Source: Candidatus Poribacteria bacterium
GTDB taxonomy: Bacteria > Poribacteria > WGA-4E > B28-G17
NCBI GenBank assembly: GCA_021162805.1
Contig: JAGGXZ010000070.1
Location: 1 to 33,593 of the forward strand
Length of the DNA: 33,593 bases
Direction: 5' to 3'
This document shows, piece by piece, positions 10,356-19,659 of the stretch. The position numbers were made by a program, and so were the translations under genes. The notes below the pieces were generated by a model, which was given only the letters and a program-made list of their open reading frames with translations, ran no database searches and was not told where the DNA came from. Within the stretch, counting starts at the first letter, position 1, and each line of letters begins with the position of its first letter.

Positions 10356-10412
10356 CCCTGGATCGCCTGAGCTAAAGTTGAACGGGGGACAAGCTTACCG
10401 GCGATCCAGGGC
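10355..10412. repeat. 13-bp perfect inverted repeat between dehydrogenase and DUF5107 genes
   Basis: GCCCTGGATCGCC at 10355-10367 is exactly inverted at 10400-10412, separated by 32 nt. It begins at the last base of the dehydrogenase stop codon. There is no U-run after it, so it is more likely an mRNA-processing or attenuation structure, or a protein site, than a classical terminator. Confidence 0.55.
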
Positions 10413-10436
10413 GGAAACCGGAGAGGAGGAGGTCTA

Positions 10437-13415
10437 ATGGGTGAATTATACGCCCGGATTCGGGAAGAGGATATCCGGATCCCCACCTATCATATACGTG
10501 AGGACCCCAATCCGCCGCTCTTCACCCCTTTAGCTCCTTGGGTCTATCCCTATCCCAGACAGGATGAGATCCTCAGGCCGCGGGACGAGGAGGTAAGCTA
10601 CCGCGCCGTGGTGATGGAGAATCCATACCTGGAGGTGACAGTGCTCCCACAACTGGGGGGAAGGGTCTATTCTGCATACGACAAGACGGCCGGGCGGGAG
10701 ATATTCCACAAGGTGGATGTGATCAAACCCGCCCTCATAGGGCTGCGAGGGGCCTGGATCTGCGGAGGCATCGAGTTCAACTTCATCCGCGGCCATCACG
10801 TGATGACGATGTCTCCTGTGGATTACCTGATCAGGGAAAACTCCGATGGAAGCGTCTCGGTCACGGTGGGACATATGGAACGCCGATCCCGATCACGGTG
10901 GAACGTCACGCTCACCCTCCATCCCGATCGCTCCTACCTACAGGTGGACCTCAAATTGTATAACCGTTACCGATATCGCCTTGATTTCTATCAATGGAGC
11001 AACTCGAGCGTGGAGGCGAGGGAGGATCTCTTTTACCCATATCCCACCGAATACATCATCAGCTCCGGGCGACGGCTATACCGCTTCCCCATCCAAGGAG
11101 GGTTGGATATCAGCCGCTGGAAATCCATCCCGATCGCGCACGATCTCTTCGCTATCGGGACGGAGGCCGATTTTATGGGGATCTATTATGAGGATGCAGA
11201 TGTCGGCATGGTCCACTACGCCAACCATCGCCAGGTCCCCGGCAAGAAGATATTCACCTGGGGAACGGATGACGCCGGACGCATCTGGGATTACATCCTG
11301 ACCGACTCCGACACCCCTTATGTTGAGCCTCAGGCGGGGAACGTGGTGGATCAGCGCACCTTCCGCTTCCTACAGCCTCATCAGACGGTCAGGTGGCGCG
11401 AGTACTGGTGGAGCATACGGGGGATGAGAGGATTCGTGCAGGCCAATGAGAAGGCGGCTCTCAACTTAGCTCCTATCGGCGAAGGGAAAACCCTGATAGC
11501 GGCGAACACCACGAGGGCCATCAACGGCGCTCATCTATGTCTGATGGTCAACGGGGAGAAGACCTACGAGGAACGGTTCGATATCTCACCTCATGCTCCT
11601 TATGCCAGGGAGATCGATCTGCCACATGCGTCCTGGCGTGAGGCCGATGTCAAACTTATACTGAGCGATGAGAGGGGGCGGGAATTGATCCGATATCACA
11701 AACCTCCGCCGAACCTATGGGCTAAGGTGGAGCTGCCCAGGCCTTTTGAGCCCAGGGTGGATGGACACAGCAGCGTCGAGGAGCTGATCATCGCCGGCCG
11801 CGAGGCTGAGAAGCTCCGGAGATATAAGAGGGCTGAGGAGCTTTACAGAAAGGTTTTAGCCCTCGATCCGGGTAACGCCGAGGCTCATGCGAGCCTGGGG
11901 GCGCTTTACAACCATAAGGGGCTTTACAGGGAGGCATATCGTGAACTGAAAACGGCGCTGGAAAGAGATCCTGACCACGGCAGAGCTCATTATCACCTCG
12001 CCATAGCCTGTCGCGAGCTCGGCGACCTTAAAGCGGCGCGGGATCATTTCTGGGCACTACAACTGGACCCCGCCTATAACGGCCAGGGATTTTACTTTCT
12101 CGGCGAGATGGCCTTGGCCGAGGGGAATCCGGAGGAGGCTGAAGAGCTGTTCCGCGTCTCGCTGAACCATAATGCACTTCACGTCAAGGGATATGATATG
12201 CTGGCTATGGTCCTGCGCAAGATGGGACGGATAGGGGAAGCTCAGGAGGTGCTGGAGAAGGTGCTCCAAGAGGTGGAGCCGACCGACGTGCTGGCACAGG
12301 CCGAGCTCTGGTTCCTGAGTTCCTCTCCGGCTCAACGGGATACCTTGATCTTGCGCATCGGCGAGGATGCGCAGGTTCTGCTGGAGCTGGCCTGTGATTA
12401 TATGGGCGTCGCCCAATGGGAGGAGGCCATCCAGATCCTCCGGCTCTGGCCGGGCGCCGCTCAGGAGGGGGAGGCTCATCCGATGATATACTACTATCTG
12501 GGTTACTGTTACGATAAACTGGGCGAGATGGAGAGGGCGAGGTATCTCTATGAGCTCGCCTCACAGATGAGCCCGGACTATGTCTTCCCCCATCGTCTGG
12601 AGGAGTTGACCATCCTGGATCGGGCGTTAGAGGTTAATCCGACCGATGCCAGAGCGCATGCCTATCGGGGCACGCTCCTCTATGCCCTTGGACGCAAGGA
12701 GGAGGCCCTTAAGTCGTGGCGGAGATCGCTCACTATGGAGCCAAACGCCGTGGTTTACCGTAACGTGGGCAAGACCCTATGGAGGGACAAACGGGATCTG
12801 GTGGCCGCCGAGGAGGCATATCGCAGGGCGATCGAACTGGCTCCGAACGATCATCGTCTGTATGCCGATTTATATGACGTGCTCGTCGAGCTGGGGAGGT
12901 CCGCTCAGGAGAGAGTATCCCTGCTGGAGAGGGCGCCGCAGCACTGTCGTATCCAGGCTCGGCTGGCCTCCGCCCTGGTGGAGTTGGAGGAGTGGGATCG
13001 GGCGATCGAGGTGCTCCGTTCGATGCAGTTCGATCCGTATGAGGGCGAGCGAAGCACGCGTCCCACCTACTATGCCGCGTATATCGGGCGCGGGCTCAAG
13101 CGATATCATGAGGGCGATCTTCAGGGCGCTCTTAGGGATTTCGAGGCGGCCTTAGAATATCCCAGGAACGTAGGTGTGGGCAAGTCGTACTTCGCTCAGG
13201 ATTCAAAGGCGTTATATTGGGCCGGCGTGGTTGCCGAGGAGCTAGGAGATCATGAAAAGGCGCTGCGATATTGGAGGGAGGGCGCCGCGATCCGACAACG
13301 GCCTCAGGATGACCCCGCTTCACCTCGCGATGGATATGAACCGGAGGCGCGGTATTACAAAAGCCTCTGTCTGCAGAGGCTGGGCAGGGCCGATGAAGCC
13401 GCTCAACTTTTCTGA
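10437..13415 (+). CDS. DUF5107 domain protein with C-terminal TPR repeats
   Basis: 992 residues. Residues 1 to about 430 match the DUF5107 architecture, a galactose-mutarotase-like beta-sandwich: ENPYLEVTVLPQLGGRVYSAYDK is the typical first strand set, followed by GGIEFNF and GHHVM. From about residue 440 the protein is a long array of TPR units (for example AEELYRKVLALDPGNAEAHASLG). DUF5107-TPR proteins are thought to act on or bind carbohydrates; no enzyme activity can be assigned from sequence. No signal peptide or membrane segment is seen. GGAGAGGAGGAGG lies just before the ATG. It probably shares the transcript of the upstream dehydrogenase unless the hairpin between them ends it. Confidence 0.85.
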   Translation: MGELYARIREEDIRIPTYHIREDPNPPLFTPLAPWVYPYPRQDEILRPRDEEVSYRAVVMENPYLEVTVLPQLGGRVYSAYDKTAGREIFHKVDVIKPALIGLRGAWICGGIEFNFIRGHHVMTMSPVDYLIRENSDGSVSVTVGHMERRSRSRWNVTLTLHPDRSYLQVDLKLYNRYRYRLDFYQWSNSSVEAREDLFYPYPTEYIISSGRRLYRFPIQGGLDISRWKSIPIAHDLFAIGTEADFMGIYYEDADVGMVHYANHRQVPGKKIFTWGTDDAGRIWDYILTDSDTPYVEPQAGNVVDQRTFRFLQPHQTVRWREYWWSIRGMRGFVQANEKAALNLAPIGEGKTLIAANTTRAINGAHLCLMVNGEKTYEERFDISPHAPYAREIDLPHASWREADVKLILSDERGRELIRYHKPPPNLWAKVELPRPFEPRVDGHSSVEELIIAGREAEKLRRYKRAEELYRKVLALDPGNAEAHASLGALYNHKGLYREAYRELKTALERDPDHGRAHYHLAIACRELGDLKAARDHFWALQLDPAYNGQGFYFLGEMALAEGNPEEAEELFRVSLNHNALHVKGYDMLAMVLRKMGRIGEAQEVLEKVLQEVEPTDVLAQAELWFLSSSPAQRDTLILRIGEDAQVLLELACDYMGVAQWEEAIQILRLWPGAAQEGEAHPMIYYYLGYCYDKLGEMERARYLYELASQMSPDYVFPHRLEELTILDRALEVNPTDARAHAYRGTLLYALGRKEEALKSWRRSLTMEPNAVVYRNVGKTLWRDKRDLVAAEEAYRRAIELAPNDHRLYADLYDVLVELGRSAQERVSLLERAPQHCRIQARLASALVELEEWDRAIEVLRSMQFDPYEGERSTRPTYYAAYIGRGLKRYHEGDLQGALRDFEAALEYPRNVGVGKSYFAQDSKALYWAGVVAEELGDHEKALRYWREGAAIRQRPQDDPASPRDGYEPEARYYKSLCLQRLGRADEAAQLF

Positions 13416-13459
13416 ATTTTATTCCTCAGCCCTGGCAAGCTGCGATGTTGTTTGTCAGA

Positions 13460-13765
13460 TCACCGTTTGATCACCTCGATATGGCTGAGGGGATACCAAC
13501 CGTCTTCGCCTCTTCCGGCTATGGCCAGTTGGATCGCCGGCTCACGCGTGAGCGGATCGAGCAGGCCCAACGCAAACTCATATCGTCCACCAGATCCAGG
13601 TCGGGATAGCCGTCATATCGTCTTCTGAGCTCCTCGATCAGCCTCTCCCTTGAGCGGCGTTATCTCATATGCTATCATCATCCTCGCCCGTTATCCTCTG
13701 GCGACGATGTAATTCGCTTCTCCCTGCGGTTCAAACAGGGCGAGGGTGGGCAAATGATGGAGTGA
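13460..13765 (-). pseudogene. Decayed gene remnant of unknown family
   Basis: No intact gene fills 13416-13819, but the minus strand reads as one protein once two frameshifts and one stop are bridged: ALFEPQGEANYIVARG, stop (TAA at 13691-13693), MMIAYEITPLKGE, shift near 13645, RLIEELRRRYDGYPDLDLVD, shift near 13580, then YEFALGLLDPL, REPAIQLAIAGRGEDGWYPL and SHIEVIKR to a TGA at 13460-13462. I do not recognise the family. The N-terminal part is missing. The rest of the 404-nt gap shows nothing further, except the ribosome binding site of the next gene. Confidence 0.5.
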
Positions 13766-13819
13766 TTTTAGTCATCCGAGGAAAAGAGACGGGAAACCGT
13801 AGAACGGAAGGAGGAGATT

Positions 13820-14581
13820 ATGAAGATAACTTTCATCGGGGTTTCAAGCTGCATTCCGGATAGGGGTATGGATACGGCCTGTTTCGTGATAAACGGCAGA
13901 CATCTCGTGGATACGGGCTGGGGTGCTGTTCTGAAAATGCGCGAATACGGCATAGATCCGCTCGAGATCCGGTCGGTTATCCTGACACACCTCCACCAGG
14001 ATCATTATATCGGCCTGCCGCAGTTCCTCTTCTACAGGGCGCTTCGAGGGCGTAGGAGGACGGATTTGGCTCCCTTACATGTCATCGGACCTCAGGAACA
14101 CCTCGCTCGGGTGCTCAAGGCGGCTTTGGATTTCCTCCAGATCTCACGATTCCCTGAGCTAAAGGAGGAGTACACGCTTATGCCGTTGAACCCGGGAGAG
14201 GATTTTGAACTCGATGGCCTTCACTTTGAAACCCGCGCGGCGAGACACGTCTCGGGCGAGGGAGTCCCAGAACAGGCACTGGCCTATAAGGTGGTGGAAC
14301 GGGCCGGCGGTTCCGGATTTGTTTTCACCGGGGATACCTCCTTTCATCCCCCCATAGCGGAATTCGCTAAGGGGATGCAGCTTCTCATTCACGATGCGGC
14401 CCACACTTCGGCGCGCGATGCCGCCATGATCGCCAAGATGGCAGGGGTTGAGCGTCTATTTCTGATCCACTATTCTCAGGAGCAAGCTGATCGTCTCTTG
14501 ACCGAAGCAAGGGAGGTTTTTCCCGATACGTTCCTCGCTAGAGAGGGAGAAACTCTGATGCTCGCCGGAGAGAGGGGATGA
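13820..14581 (+). CDS. MBL-fold metallohydrolase (RNase Z-like)
   Basis: 253 residues of a metallo-beta-lactamase fold enzyme. The metal-binding THLHQDH motif follows ILTHL near residue 57. The further ligands are the His of RAARHVSG, the Asp of FTGDTSF, and the His of LIHYS near the C-terminus. This set and the N-terminal FIGVSSCIP (G-T-S-x-x-P in relatives) resemble the RNase Z/arylsulfatase-like group. A true tRNA 3'-processing role would need the flexible arm, which I cannot identify, so a general phosphodiesterase or hydrolase is safer. AAGGAGGAG precedes the ATG. The stop codon runs into a hairpin shared with the convergent operon. Confidence 0.82.
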   Translation: MKITFIGVSSCIPDRGMDTACFVINGRHLVDTGWGAVLKMREYGIDPLEIRSVILTHLHQDHYIGLPQFLFYRALRGRRRTDLAPLHVIGPQEHLARVLKAALDFLQISRFPELKEEYTLMPLNPGEDFELDGLHFETRAARHVSGEGVPEQALAYKVVERAGGSGFVFTGDTSFHPPIAEFAKGMQLLIHDAAHTSARDAAMIAKMAGVERLFLIHYSQEQADRLLTEAREVFPDTFLAREGETLMLAGERG

Positions 14582-14591
14582 CAGGTAAGGT

Positions 14592-14617
14592 GAGGCATTC
14601 GCTGATTTGAATGCCTC
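14592..14617. terminator. Bidirectional hairpin between convergent genes
   Basis: GAGGCATTC at 14592-14600 pairs perfectly with GAATGCCTC at 14609-14617 across an 8-nt loop. It sits between the MBL gene stop (14581) and the DUF4159 gene stop (14620), where a shared terminator is expected. A long U-run is lacking on both strands. Confidence 0.6.
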
Positions 14618-14619
14618 GC

Positions 14620-15762
14620 TTACATATTCCCCGTGGATTTGGATGTCAGCGTATAAACGATCAGATTAACGCCCCAACGAAGCCATCTCTCATTCTTTCC
14701 CTTTTCCATCCACCTCAACCCTATCCCTGCTGCATCGTAGACGACGGCGATCCGCCCGTTCATCCGGAGGGCGTAAAATCGGCCCCGCTTTTCATCCACC
14801 AGCGGGGGGCCTTTTTTAAACGGGAAAAAGCTGAAGCATATGGGATCATCTCGTCCAACTGGACGCAGGGGGGAGATATCGCCGAGGATCCTCCAGAGTT
14901 CGAAGCGGATCGAGTTTGCGACCGCCCCTCGATCCCCCCAGTTCAGTGAGATATCGGAGAAGAACACCGTTCCTCCGTCCCGCAGATATCCCCTCAGATT
15001 TGCCCGTTCCTTCTCTGAAAACGCGAACGCTCCTCTGGCGGCGATAAAGAGGATCGGGATATGTCGGATGGCGGGATCATCCAGAGGGATACTCCTGGGT
15101 AGCAATCGGGTTCGGACGTTCGTCCATCGGTTCATCGCCCTGACGAGATTGCTCAGCATTCCCGCCCGGATGATATCGGCGGTGTCCTCATACCGCACGG
15201 TGACGATATCGTAGTAACCGGCGATGTCTCTTCCGGTTCCTTTGACGTTCACCTGCGGCCTTTTCGACCATCTCGGTCCTTCCGGCCAACCGATCCTCCG
15301 CCCGTCTTTCGATCTTCGATATCCGGGACGGGATCGGCCTATTTGGACCCTCGTGGGCGTGCGTCTAGACCGATTCCTCAGATCGAGGGGGCTTAACCGG
15401 GCCGATAGATCCTCAGGTATATCCTCGGTCAGGGGAGGTAGAGCTAGATCGGTTAGAGAGGTGGAGATGAAACTGGCGCCTGTGTTAAGTTGAATATACC
15501 TCGGCCGAGTCATATTTTGAGGTTTAATGAGCTCAGATGTCTCATTGAATGGCAAAACGCTCAGATTGGGCTCACGTTGAACGGCTTGATGTTTAGCCGG
15601 CATCTTTCGCGGGAGATGGATGATATCCACCTGTATCGTCCTCTCCGACCGCAGGCCGTATTGACGGAAAACAAGGGCGATCAGAAGAACAAGAAGCAGG
15701 TTCAAGATTATGGAGATCAGGAATGAAGCAAATGTGATCTTCCGGGGATAGCGCAAGGGCAT
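14620..15762 (-). CDS. DUF4159 domain protein with N-terminal membrane anchor
   Basis: 380 residues. A single membrane helix at about 10-32 puts the rest outside the cytoplasm. A proline- and charge-rich linker (about 35-180) leads to the DUF4159 domain (about 190-375): YYDIVTVRYED, then HIPILFIAARGAFAFSEKE, then LRGYLRDGGTVFFSDI. This fold is related to glutamine-amidotransferase-like domains and occurs in membrane proteins near MoxR/VWA clusters; its function is unknown. No MoxR or VWA gene lies in this window. The gene starts 7 nt after the beta-propeller gene and ends the DUF362-propeller-DUF4159 operon. Confidence 0.8.
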   Translation of the reverse strand: MPLRYPRKITFASFLISIILNLLLVLLIALVFRQYGLRSERTIQVDIIHLPRKMPAKHQAVQREPNLSVLPFNETSELIKPQNMTRPRYIQLNTGASFISTSLTDLALPPLTEDIPEDLSARLSPLDLRNRSRRTPTRVQIGRSRPGYRRSKDGRRIGWPEGPRWSKRPQVNVKGTGRDIAGYYDIVTVRYEDTADIIRAGMLSNLVRAMNRWTNVRTRLLPRSIPLDDPAIRHIPILFIAARGAFAFSEKERANLRGYLRDGGTVFFSDISLNWGDRGAVANSIRFELWRILGDISPLRPVGRDDPICFSFFPFKKGPPLVDEKRGRFYALRMNGRIAVVYDAAGIGLRWMEKGKNERWLRWGVNLIVYTLTSKSTGNM

Positions 15763-15769
15763 ATCATTC

Positions 15770-17195
15770 TCACCTCGCCGCCGTTCTATAACTGGCCGTG
15801 AGATATCTCGTCCATAACCCCGTTCTCTTATCGTATCGACACACGCCGGCAGAGAAGGTGCCGAACCAGACGTATCGTTTATCTACGACGATATCGCGGA
15901 TATTATGATCCGCTAGACCATCTTCGATTTGAAAGCTTCGCCACTTTCCGTTTTCCTTATCGTATCGGGAGACCCCTTTGTCGGAGGTGCCCACCCAGAC
16001 GAATCTCCCATCCACGGCGATGGCGCTTACGTGCGGGCTTACGAGGCCGTCCTCAACCGTGAATCGTTTCCAGAGGAAAGTCCCGGACTGATATCGGAAG
16101 AGGCCGTTCCGCGTGCCAATCCAAAGGACGCTCCCGTCCTCGTCCTCGGCGATATCGGTAACCTTTATCCCCTCAAGCGGTTTGGGGATGGCGATATCGA
16201 CCTTCCGATGCCTTTTCGGATCGTAAACGGTCAGGCCCCTATCCCTGCCGATCCAGATCTGGTCTTTCAGGATCACCATACACGTTGCCCTTCTTATCCC
16301 CAGGTCCTCCGGCGCCTTTTTAGTGCGCGCTACTCCGTTGACCATCTCCACGCGCAGTGACCCGTGGACGCTCACCCAGATATCCTCCCTCGCCTCACGA
16401 TACATATGGATCAACTGATCCGGACAGAGAAACCAGACCCCTCCGCGGGTGACCTCTATATCTCGAACGGGGGCGTAGCGCTCCGGCTGGCGGGTGGAGA
16501 GCACAACCTTTCGGATGATGTCAGGGACAGAGCTGAGATTGATCCGCACGAGTTCCCTCGAGGCGGTGTCATATAATGCCAGCCCTCGATGTGTGCCAAT
16601 CCACAGGAACTGTCCATCCGGGGCGATGGATCGAATTGAGAAAATCCCCGGCAGTTGGATCCTCTCCCAGGTGCCGTTTCGCTTATCATATAGCGAAAGT
16701 CCCAGACGCGTGCCAACGAACAGGTAATCTCCGACCTCCGCCAGCGATTTCACGTTAGGGCTTAAAAGCTCAGCGGATCTGGTCTCCCTTCCACGTCTCG
16801 GAGCGCTGTGGAACAGGGTCCACACATCCTTATCCCAATCGTAACGTGCGAGTCCCGAGTCGGTGCCGATCCAAACGAAGGGTGAGTCCACGGATATCGC
16901 CTGTACGTTATCCCCAGGAAGGCCGTTTTCAGACGTAAACTGTTCCGCGGGCAGATCGCGAACTAAATCATACAGCGTCAATCCGAATGAGGTTCCGAAC
17001 CATGCGTAGTTGCGTCCGATGGTAACGCGTTACCCCCTTATCGGTCGCTATCCATACATCATCCGCATCCGATGCTATATCCCGAACCTCGTTGCCTATT
17101 AAGACGTTTAAGTTCCCCTCATCCGCGGCGAACCCTCTTGAGATGGGAGACAGAGATAGAAGACATAAGATCAAAACGCAGGCCGAATACCGCAT
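15770..17195 (-). pseudogene. Two-component-regulator-type beta-propeller protein, frameshifted
   Basis: Two frames together give one protein of about 474 residues. The ATG at 17195 (AGGAGGG upstream) opens a signal peptide of about 24 residues ending near GFAADEG, then the first blade (DVWIATDKGVTRY). Near 17021-17022 one extra base throws the frame off. In the next frame the protein resumes as IGRNYAWFGTSFGLTLYDLV and continues through about nine more blades of the form VWIGTDSGLARYD, with xSENGLPGDNV-type linkers, to the stop at 15770. These are the Reg_prop repeats of sensor or secreted propellers. No kinase or other output domain follows. If the indel is real, only a 75-residue secreted stub is made; a sequencing error is also possible. 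Confidence 0.75.
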
Positions 17196-17242
17196 CGTTA
17201 TTCCCTCCTGTTTCTGTTCCGGAGGGATGGGATTAACATTCG

Positions 17243-18196
17243 CTATACGGTTAATTTCACGAGGGCGATCCGTCTCGGATCGTTGACGCCTAGGCCTCGT
17301 CCTGCTGCTGTTTTCAGATATTTCAACGCCCTGGGATCTCTCCTGAGCTCTTCACCTCGGTGCTGAGACCGAGCTCGATCCACAAGTTCCGCTCCAATTG
17401 TGTCCAGCGCCACCGGATCGAAGCTGAGGAAGATGGAATTCAGAAACCATTGAAATTGGGGCGGAGGAGGCTCGGCGCCTCGATCGAAGATGCCCTTTAG
17501 GCCGTTAGAGATATGGAAGCGGATCTTCTCCCTGATCTCCTTAACGGCATAGATATCCGCTATGTAGGGATCACAACTGTTGGTGTGAAACCGATTCGGC
17601 CCCTCCATGATCGTGCCTCCGGCGTGTGAGATATTCTTCAGCGCTCCAGTGAAACCGGCCAGCGGATGCTGCTTAATGTTGGGAACGTTGATGAGGGCGT
17701 CAATCTGATTGACGATGAAATTGGAAAGACGGGTTTTGCCCGATCCGAAATCCACTCTTTTTGCCCAACCATCTTTAGGCTTCCCCCCGTCGAACCTGAC
17801 TCCAATTGCCTCAACCACGATGATGTTCCTTCTAGGGATTCCGACCGAGGTTAGACCTGAGACGATAGCATCCACAAGGGCCTGATTGGCTCCTGTGAAA
17901 TCTCTGGAGATCCTGTTGAACTTGATTCCTACCACTTCCTTGGGAGAGAAGAGAGATCGCCATGCGGCTTCAGGTGTTTTTTTGTTTGTGAGCCTCATCA
18001 TTCCCTTATCTATCATCCTTTTGATGATCTCAGCGTTAACCTTCCCATTGGATCTGCACCATCTTTTTGATCTCACCTGCACTACGAGGCTCTTGGGCTC
18101 GGCGATCACCTCATAGTTGAAGGCGCCACCTAAAACCAGACCCGCTGTCATAGAAACGGTCTTTTTCAAAAACTTCCGACGGTCAAACCTATCCAT
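17243..18196 (-). CDS. DUF362 domain protein with Tat signal
   Basis: 317 residues starting at the ATG 18194-18196, which follows GGAGGAGGAAGAG. The N-terminus is a twin-arginine signal (DRRKFLKK at 5-12, then a hydrophobic stretch TAGLVLGG), so it is exported folded. The rest fits DUF362: VGIKFNR, the VDAIVSGL helix, NVPNIKQHPLAGFTGALKN, and the late FDPVALD block. DUF362 proteins often occur with ferredoxins or as exported proteins of unknown role; no 4Fe-4S cluster motif is present here. First gene of the operon, 47 nt ahead of the propeller gene. No convincing promoter was found upstream. Confidence 0.82.
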   Translation of the reverse strand: MDRFDRRKFLKKTVSMTAGLVLGGAFNYEVIAEPKSLVVQVRSKRWCRSNGKVNAEIIKRMIDKGMMRLTNKKTPEAAWRSLFSPKEVVGIKFNRISRDFTGANQALVDAIVSGLTSVGIPRRNIIVVEAIGVRFDGGKPKDGWAKRVDFGSGKTRLSNFIVNQIDALINVPNIKQHPLAGFTGALKNISHAGGTIMEGPNRFHTNSCDPYIADIYAVKEIREKIRFHISNGLKGIFDRGAEPPPPQFQWFLNSIFLSFDPVALDTIGAELVDRARSQHRGEELRRDPRALKYLKTAAGRGLGVNDPRRIALVKLTV

Positions 18197-18318
18197 CTCT
18201 TCCTCCTCCATCATCGAGGGATCTATGAGGTGATGCTAAGATAATCTGCAAGAATATAGATGCCTCAAAATGCCGAGAGGTCAGACTATCCTCCCGCGTT
18301 TTAAACAGATGTTAGGAA

Positions 18319-18332
18319 TGCAAGGCCTTGCA
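18319..18332. repeat. 14-bp perfect palindrome
   Basis: TGCAAGGCCTTGCA reads the same on both strands, and a related TGCCTTGC follows about 12 nt downstream (18344-18351). It lies in the gap between the secreted coiled-coil gene and the DUF362 gene, where an operator would be plausible. Confidence 0.45.
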
Positions 18333-18407
18333 GCCGCTCCTAAATGCCTTGCTGTAAGCGAGGTTGATATCGATAAACCGGGCCTACTGCTGATGAGCCT
18401 ATAGAGG

Positions 18408-18448
18408 GTAGAGCGTAATGTGGACGTATGAGGCACATTACGCTCTAC
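18408..18448. repeat. 15-bp perfect inverted repeat (strong hairpin)
   Basis: GTAGAGCGTAATGTG at 18408-18422 is exactly inverted at 18434-18448 around an 11-nt loop. It begins 19 nt past the stop of the minus-strand gene ending at 18468, which suits a terminator or 3'-end stabiliser. There is no U-run. A REP-type element is the alternative. Confidence 0.65.
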
Positions 18449-18467
18449 ACCTTACGATTTACGGAGA

Positions 18468-19550
18468 TCAAGGTGAAATCCTCCATGCCTGATATTTCAC
18501 CTTCAATCGGTCGCCTTCAGCCTGTATGATCTCATATTTTATTCCCCAGTCAGCTCGTCTGGGATCGGGATGGGCTATGATCTCGGCGGGTCTATTCAGC
18601 TTCGATCTGCCGGTGAGCTCCCTATCGCCCCACTTTATCCTGAGCTCCACCTCATCGTCCTTGAGAACAGGTTGGAAGGTGACGGATACCGGTCGATCTG
18701 TGTTCACAAAAAGCCTCTCGGTGTGTCTCTCTCCCGGTTTGACGTTGAACTCACCCCTGAAGATCTGCCTTTTGTGTTTTCCCGGTGTTTCCCTTTCAAC
18801 TTTCTCCCTTTCCGGTCTTTCGACCTGTCTTTCCCGCCCTCTCTCGATCTCACGCCCTTCAGCTCTTCCTCTTTTTATCCTTTCCCTCATCCTCAATCGT
18901 CTTTCAGGGGGTTGTCCTCTGACAGGCCGCTTAAGCTCCGGCACATCGATACGGTGGATTATCTCTTCGATATCGGCGAGGTATTCGGGAAGGTCTCTTA
19001 CGATCAGCAGGTTGATCGGCTCCACCGGGACTACTTTCCCCATACGTGATTTGAATTCCCCGACGATATCGACGGCGTATCTTGCGGGGATGTGCTCTAG
19101 TTTGAAAATCCTCAGCTCGCCTTTCACCCTGACAGCTTCCTCTATGGGCGGCATCTCAGGAGGGGACGGAGCATGCTTCGCCATCTCCTCGAGCTTTCTT
19201 ATTTCATCCCGGAGCTCGTCTGCCCTTCGTTCGAGCCTCTCGATCTCAGGCGAATCTGGATTTTCCCTTTTTAGCTCGTCCAGTCTACGTTCCGTCTCGG
19301 CCAGTTGATCCTGCAGTTCCCTTAACCTTCCTTCAAGATCGGTTCGCGGTCTGCCTTTAGCCTTGATCTCCTCGATCCGTTTTCTGATCTCCTCAATTCT
19401 CCCTCTGACGTGTTCGGGCGGGGGTTTTCTGATCCCCTCCCCTTTCGCCTTTGGTTTCATATATTCAGGCTCGCCGGATAACGCTGTCGATACGCCGAAG
19501 GCGATGAGAAGGAGGGCAGATATGATTAAGGTCACCGATAATCTCCTCAT
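18468..19550 (-). CDS. Secreted coiled-coil protein with secretin-N-like domain
   Basis: 360 residues from the ATG at 19548-19550, chosen for AAGGAGG 8 nt upstream. Residues 1-26 are a signal peptide (RRLSVTLIISALLLIAFG). Residues about 40-125 form a highly charged coiled coil (RIEEIRKRIEEI). Residues about 145-215 resemble a secretin N-terminal repeat: LRIFKLEHIPARYAVDIVGE ... INLLIVRDLPEYLADIEEII. A long Arg/Glu-rich linker (about 220-275) leads to a C-terminal beta domain (about 280-360). It lacks the outer-membrane secretin barrel, so it is not itself a secretin; the role is unknown. Periplasmic or surface location is inferred. Confidence 0.7.
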   Translation of the reverse strand: MRRLSVTLIISALLLIAFGVSTALSGEPEYMKPKAKGEGIRKPPPEHVRGRIEEIRKRIEEIKAKGRPRTDLEGRLRELQDQLAETERRLDELKRENPDSPEIERLERRADELRDEIRKLEEMAKHAPSPPEMPPIEEAVRVKGELRIFKLEHIPARYAVDIVGEFKSRMGKVVPVEPINLLIVRDLPEYLADIEEIIHRIDVPELKRPVRGQPPERRLRMRERIKRGRAEGREIERGRERQVERPEREKVERETPGKHKRQIFRGEFNVKPGERHTERLFVNTDRPVSVTFQPVLKDDEVELRIKWGDRELTGRSKLNRPAEIIAHPDPRRADWGIKYEIIQAEGDRLKVKYQAWRISP

Positions 19551-19659
19551 GGTCTTCCCCTCCTTGCAGAATCTAAGTTTCATCGATTTGGACGTTGCGG
19601 TCCCGATAAAGTTTAGATCATCTCCGCGTCGATCTCCCGAAAGATGAACGTCGCTAGCC

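Noticed and set aside
16968-17195. A separate small secreted protein of 75 residues
   Set aside because: Its last 21 residues are out-of-frame; the next frame continues the propeller blades directly, so it is the 5' part of one gene.
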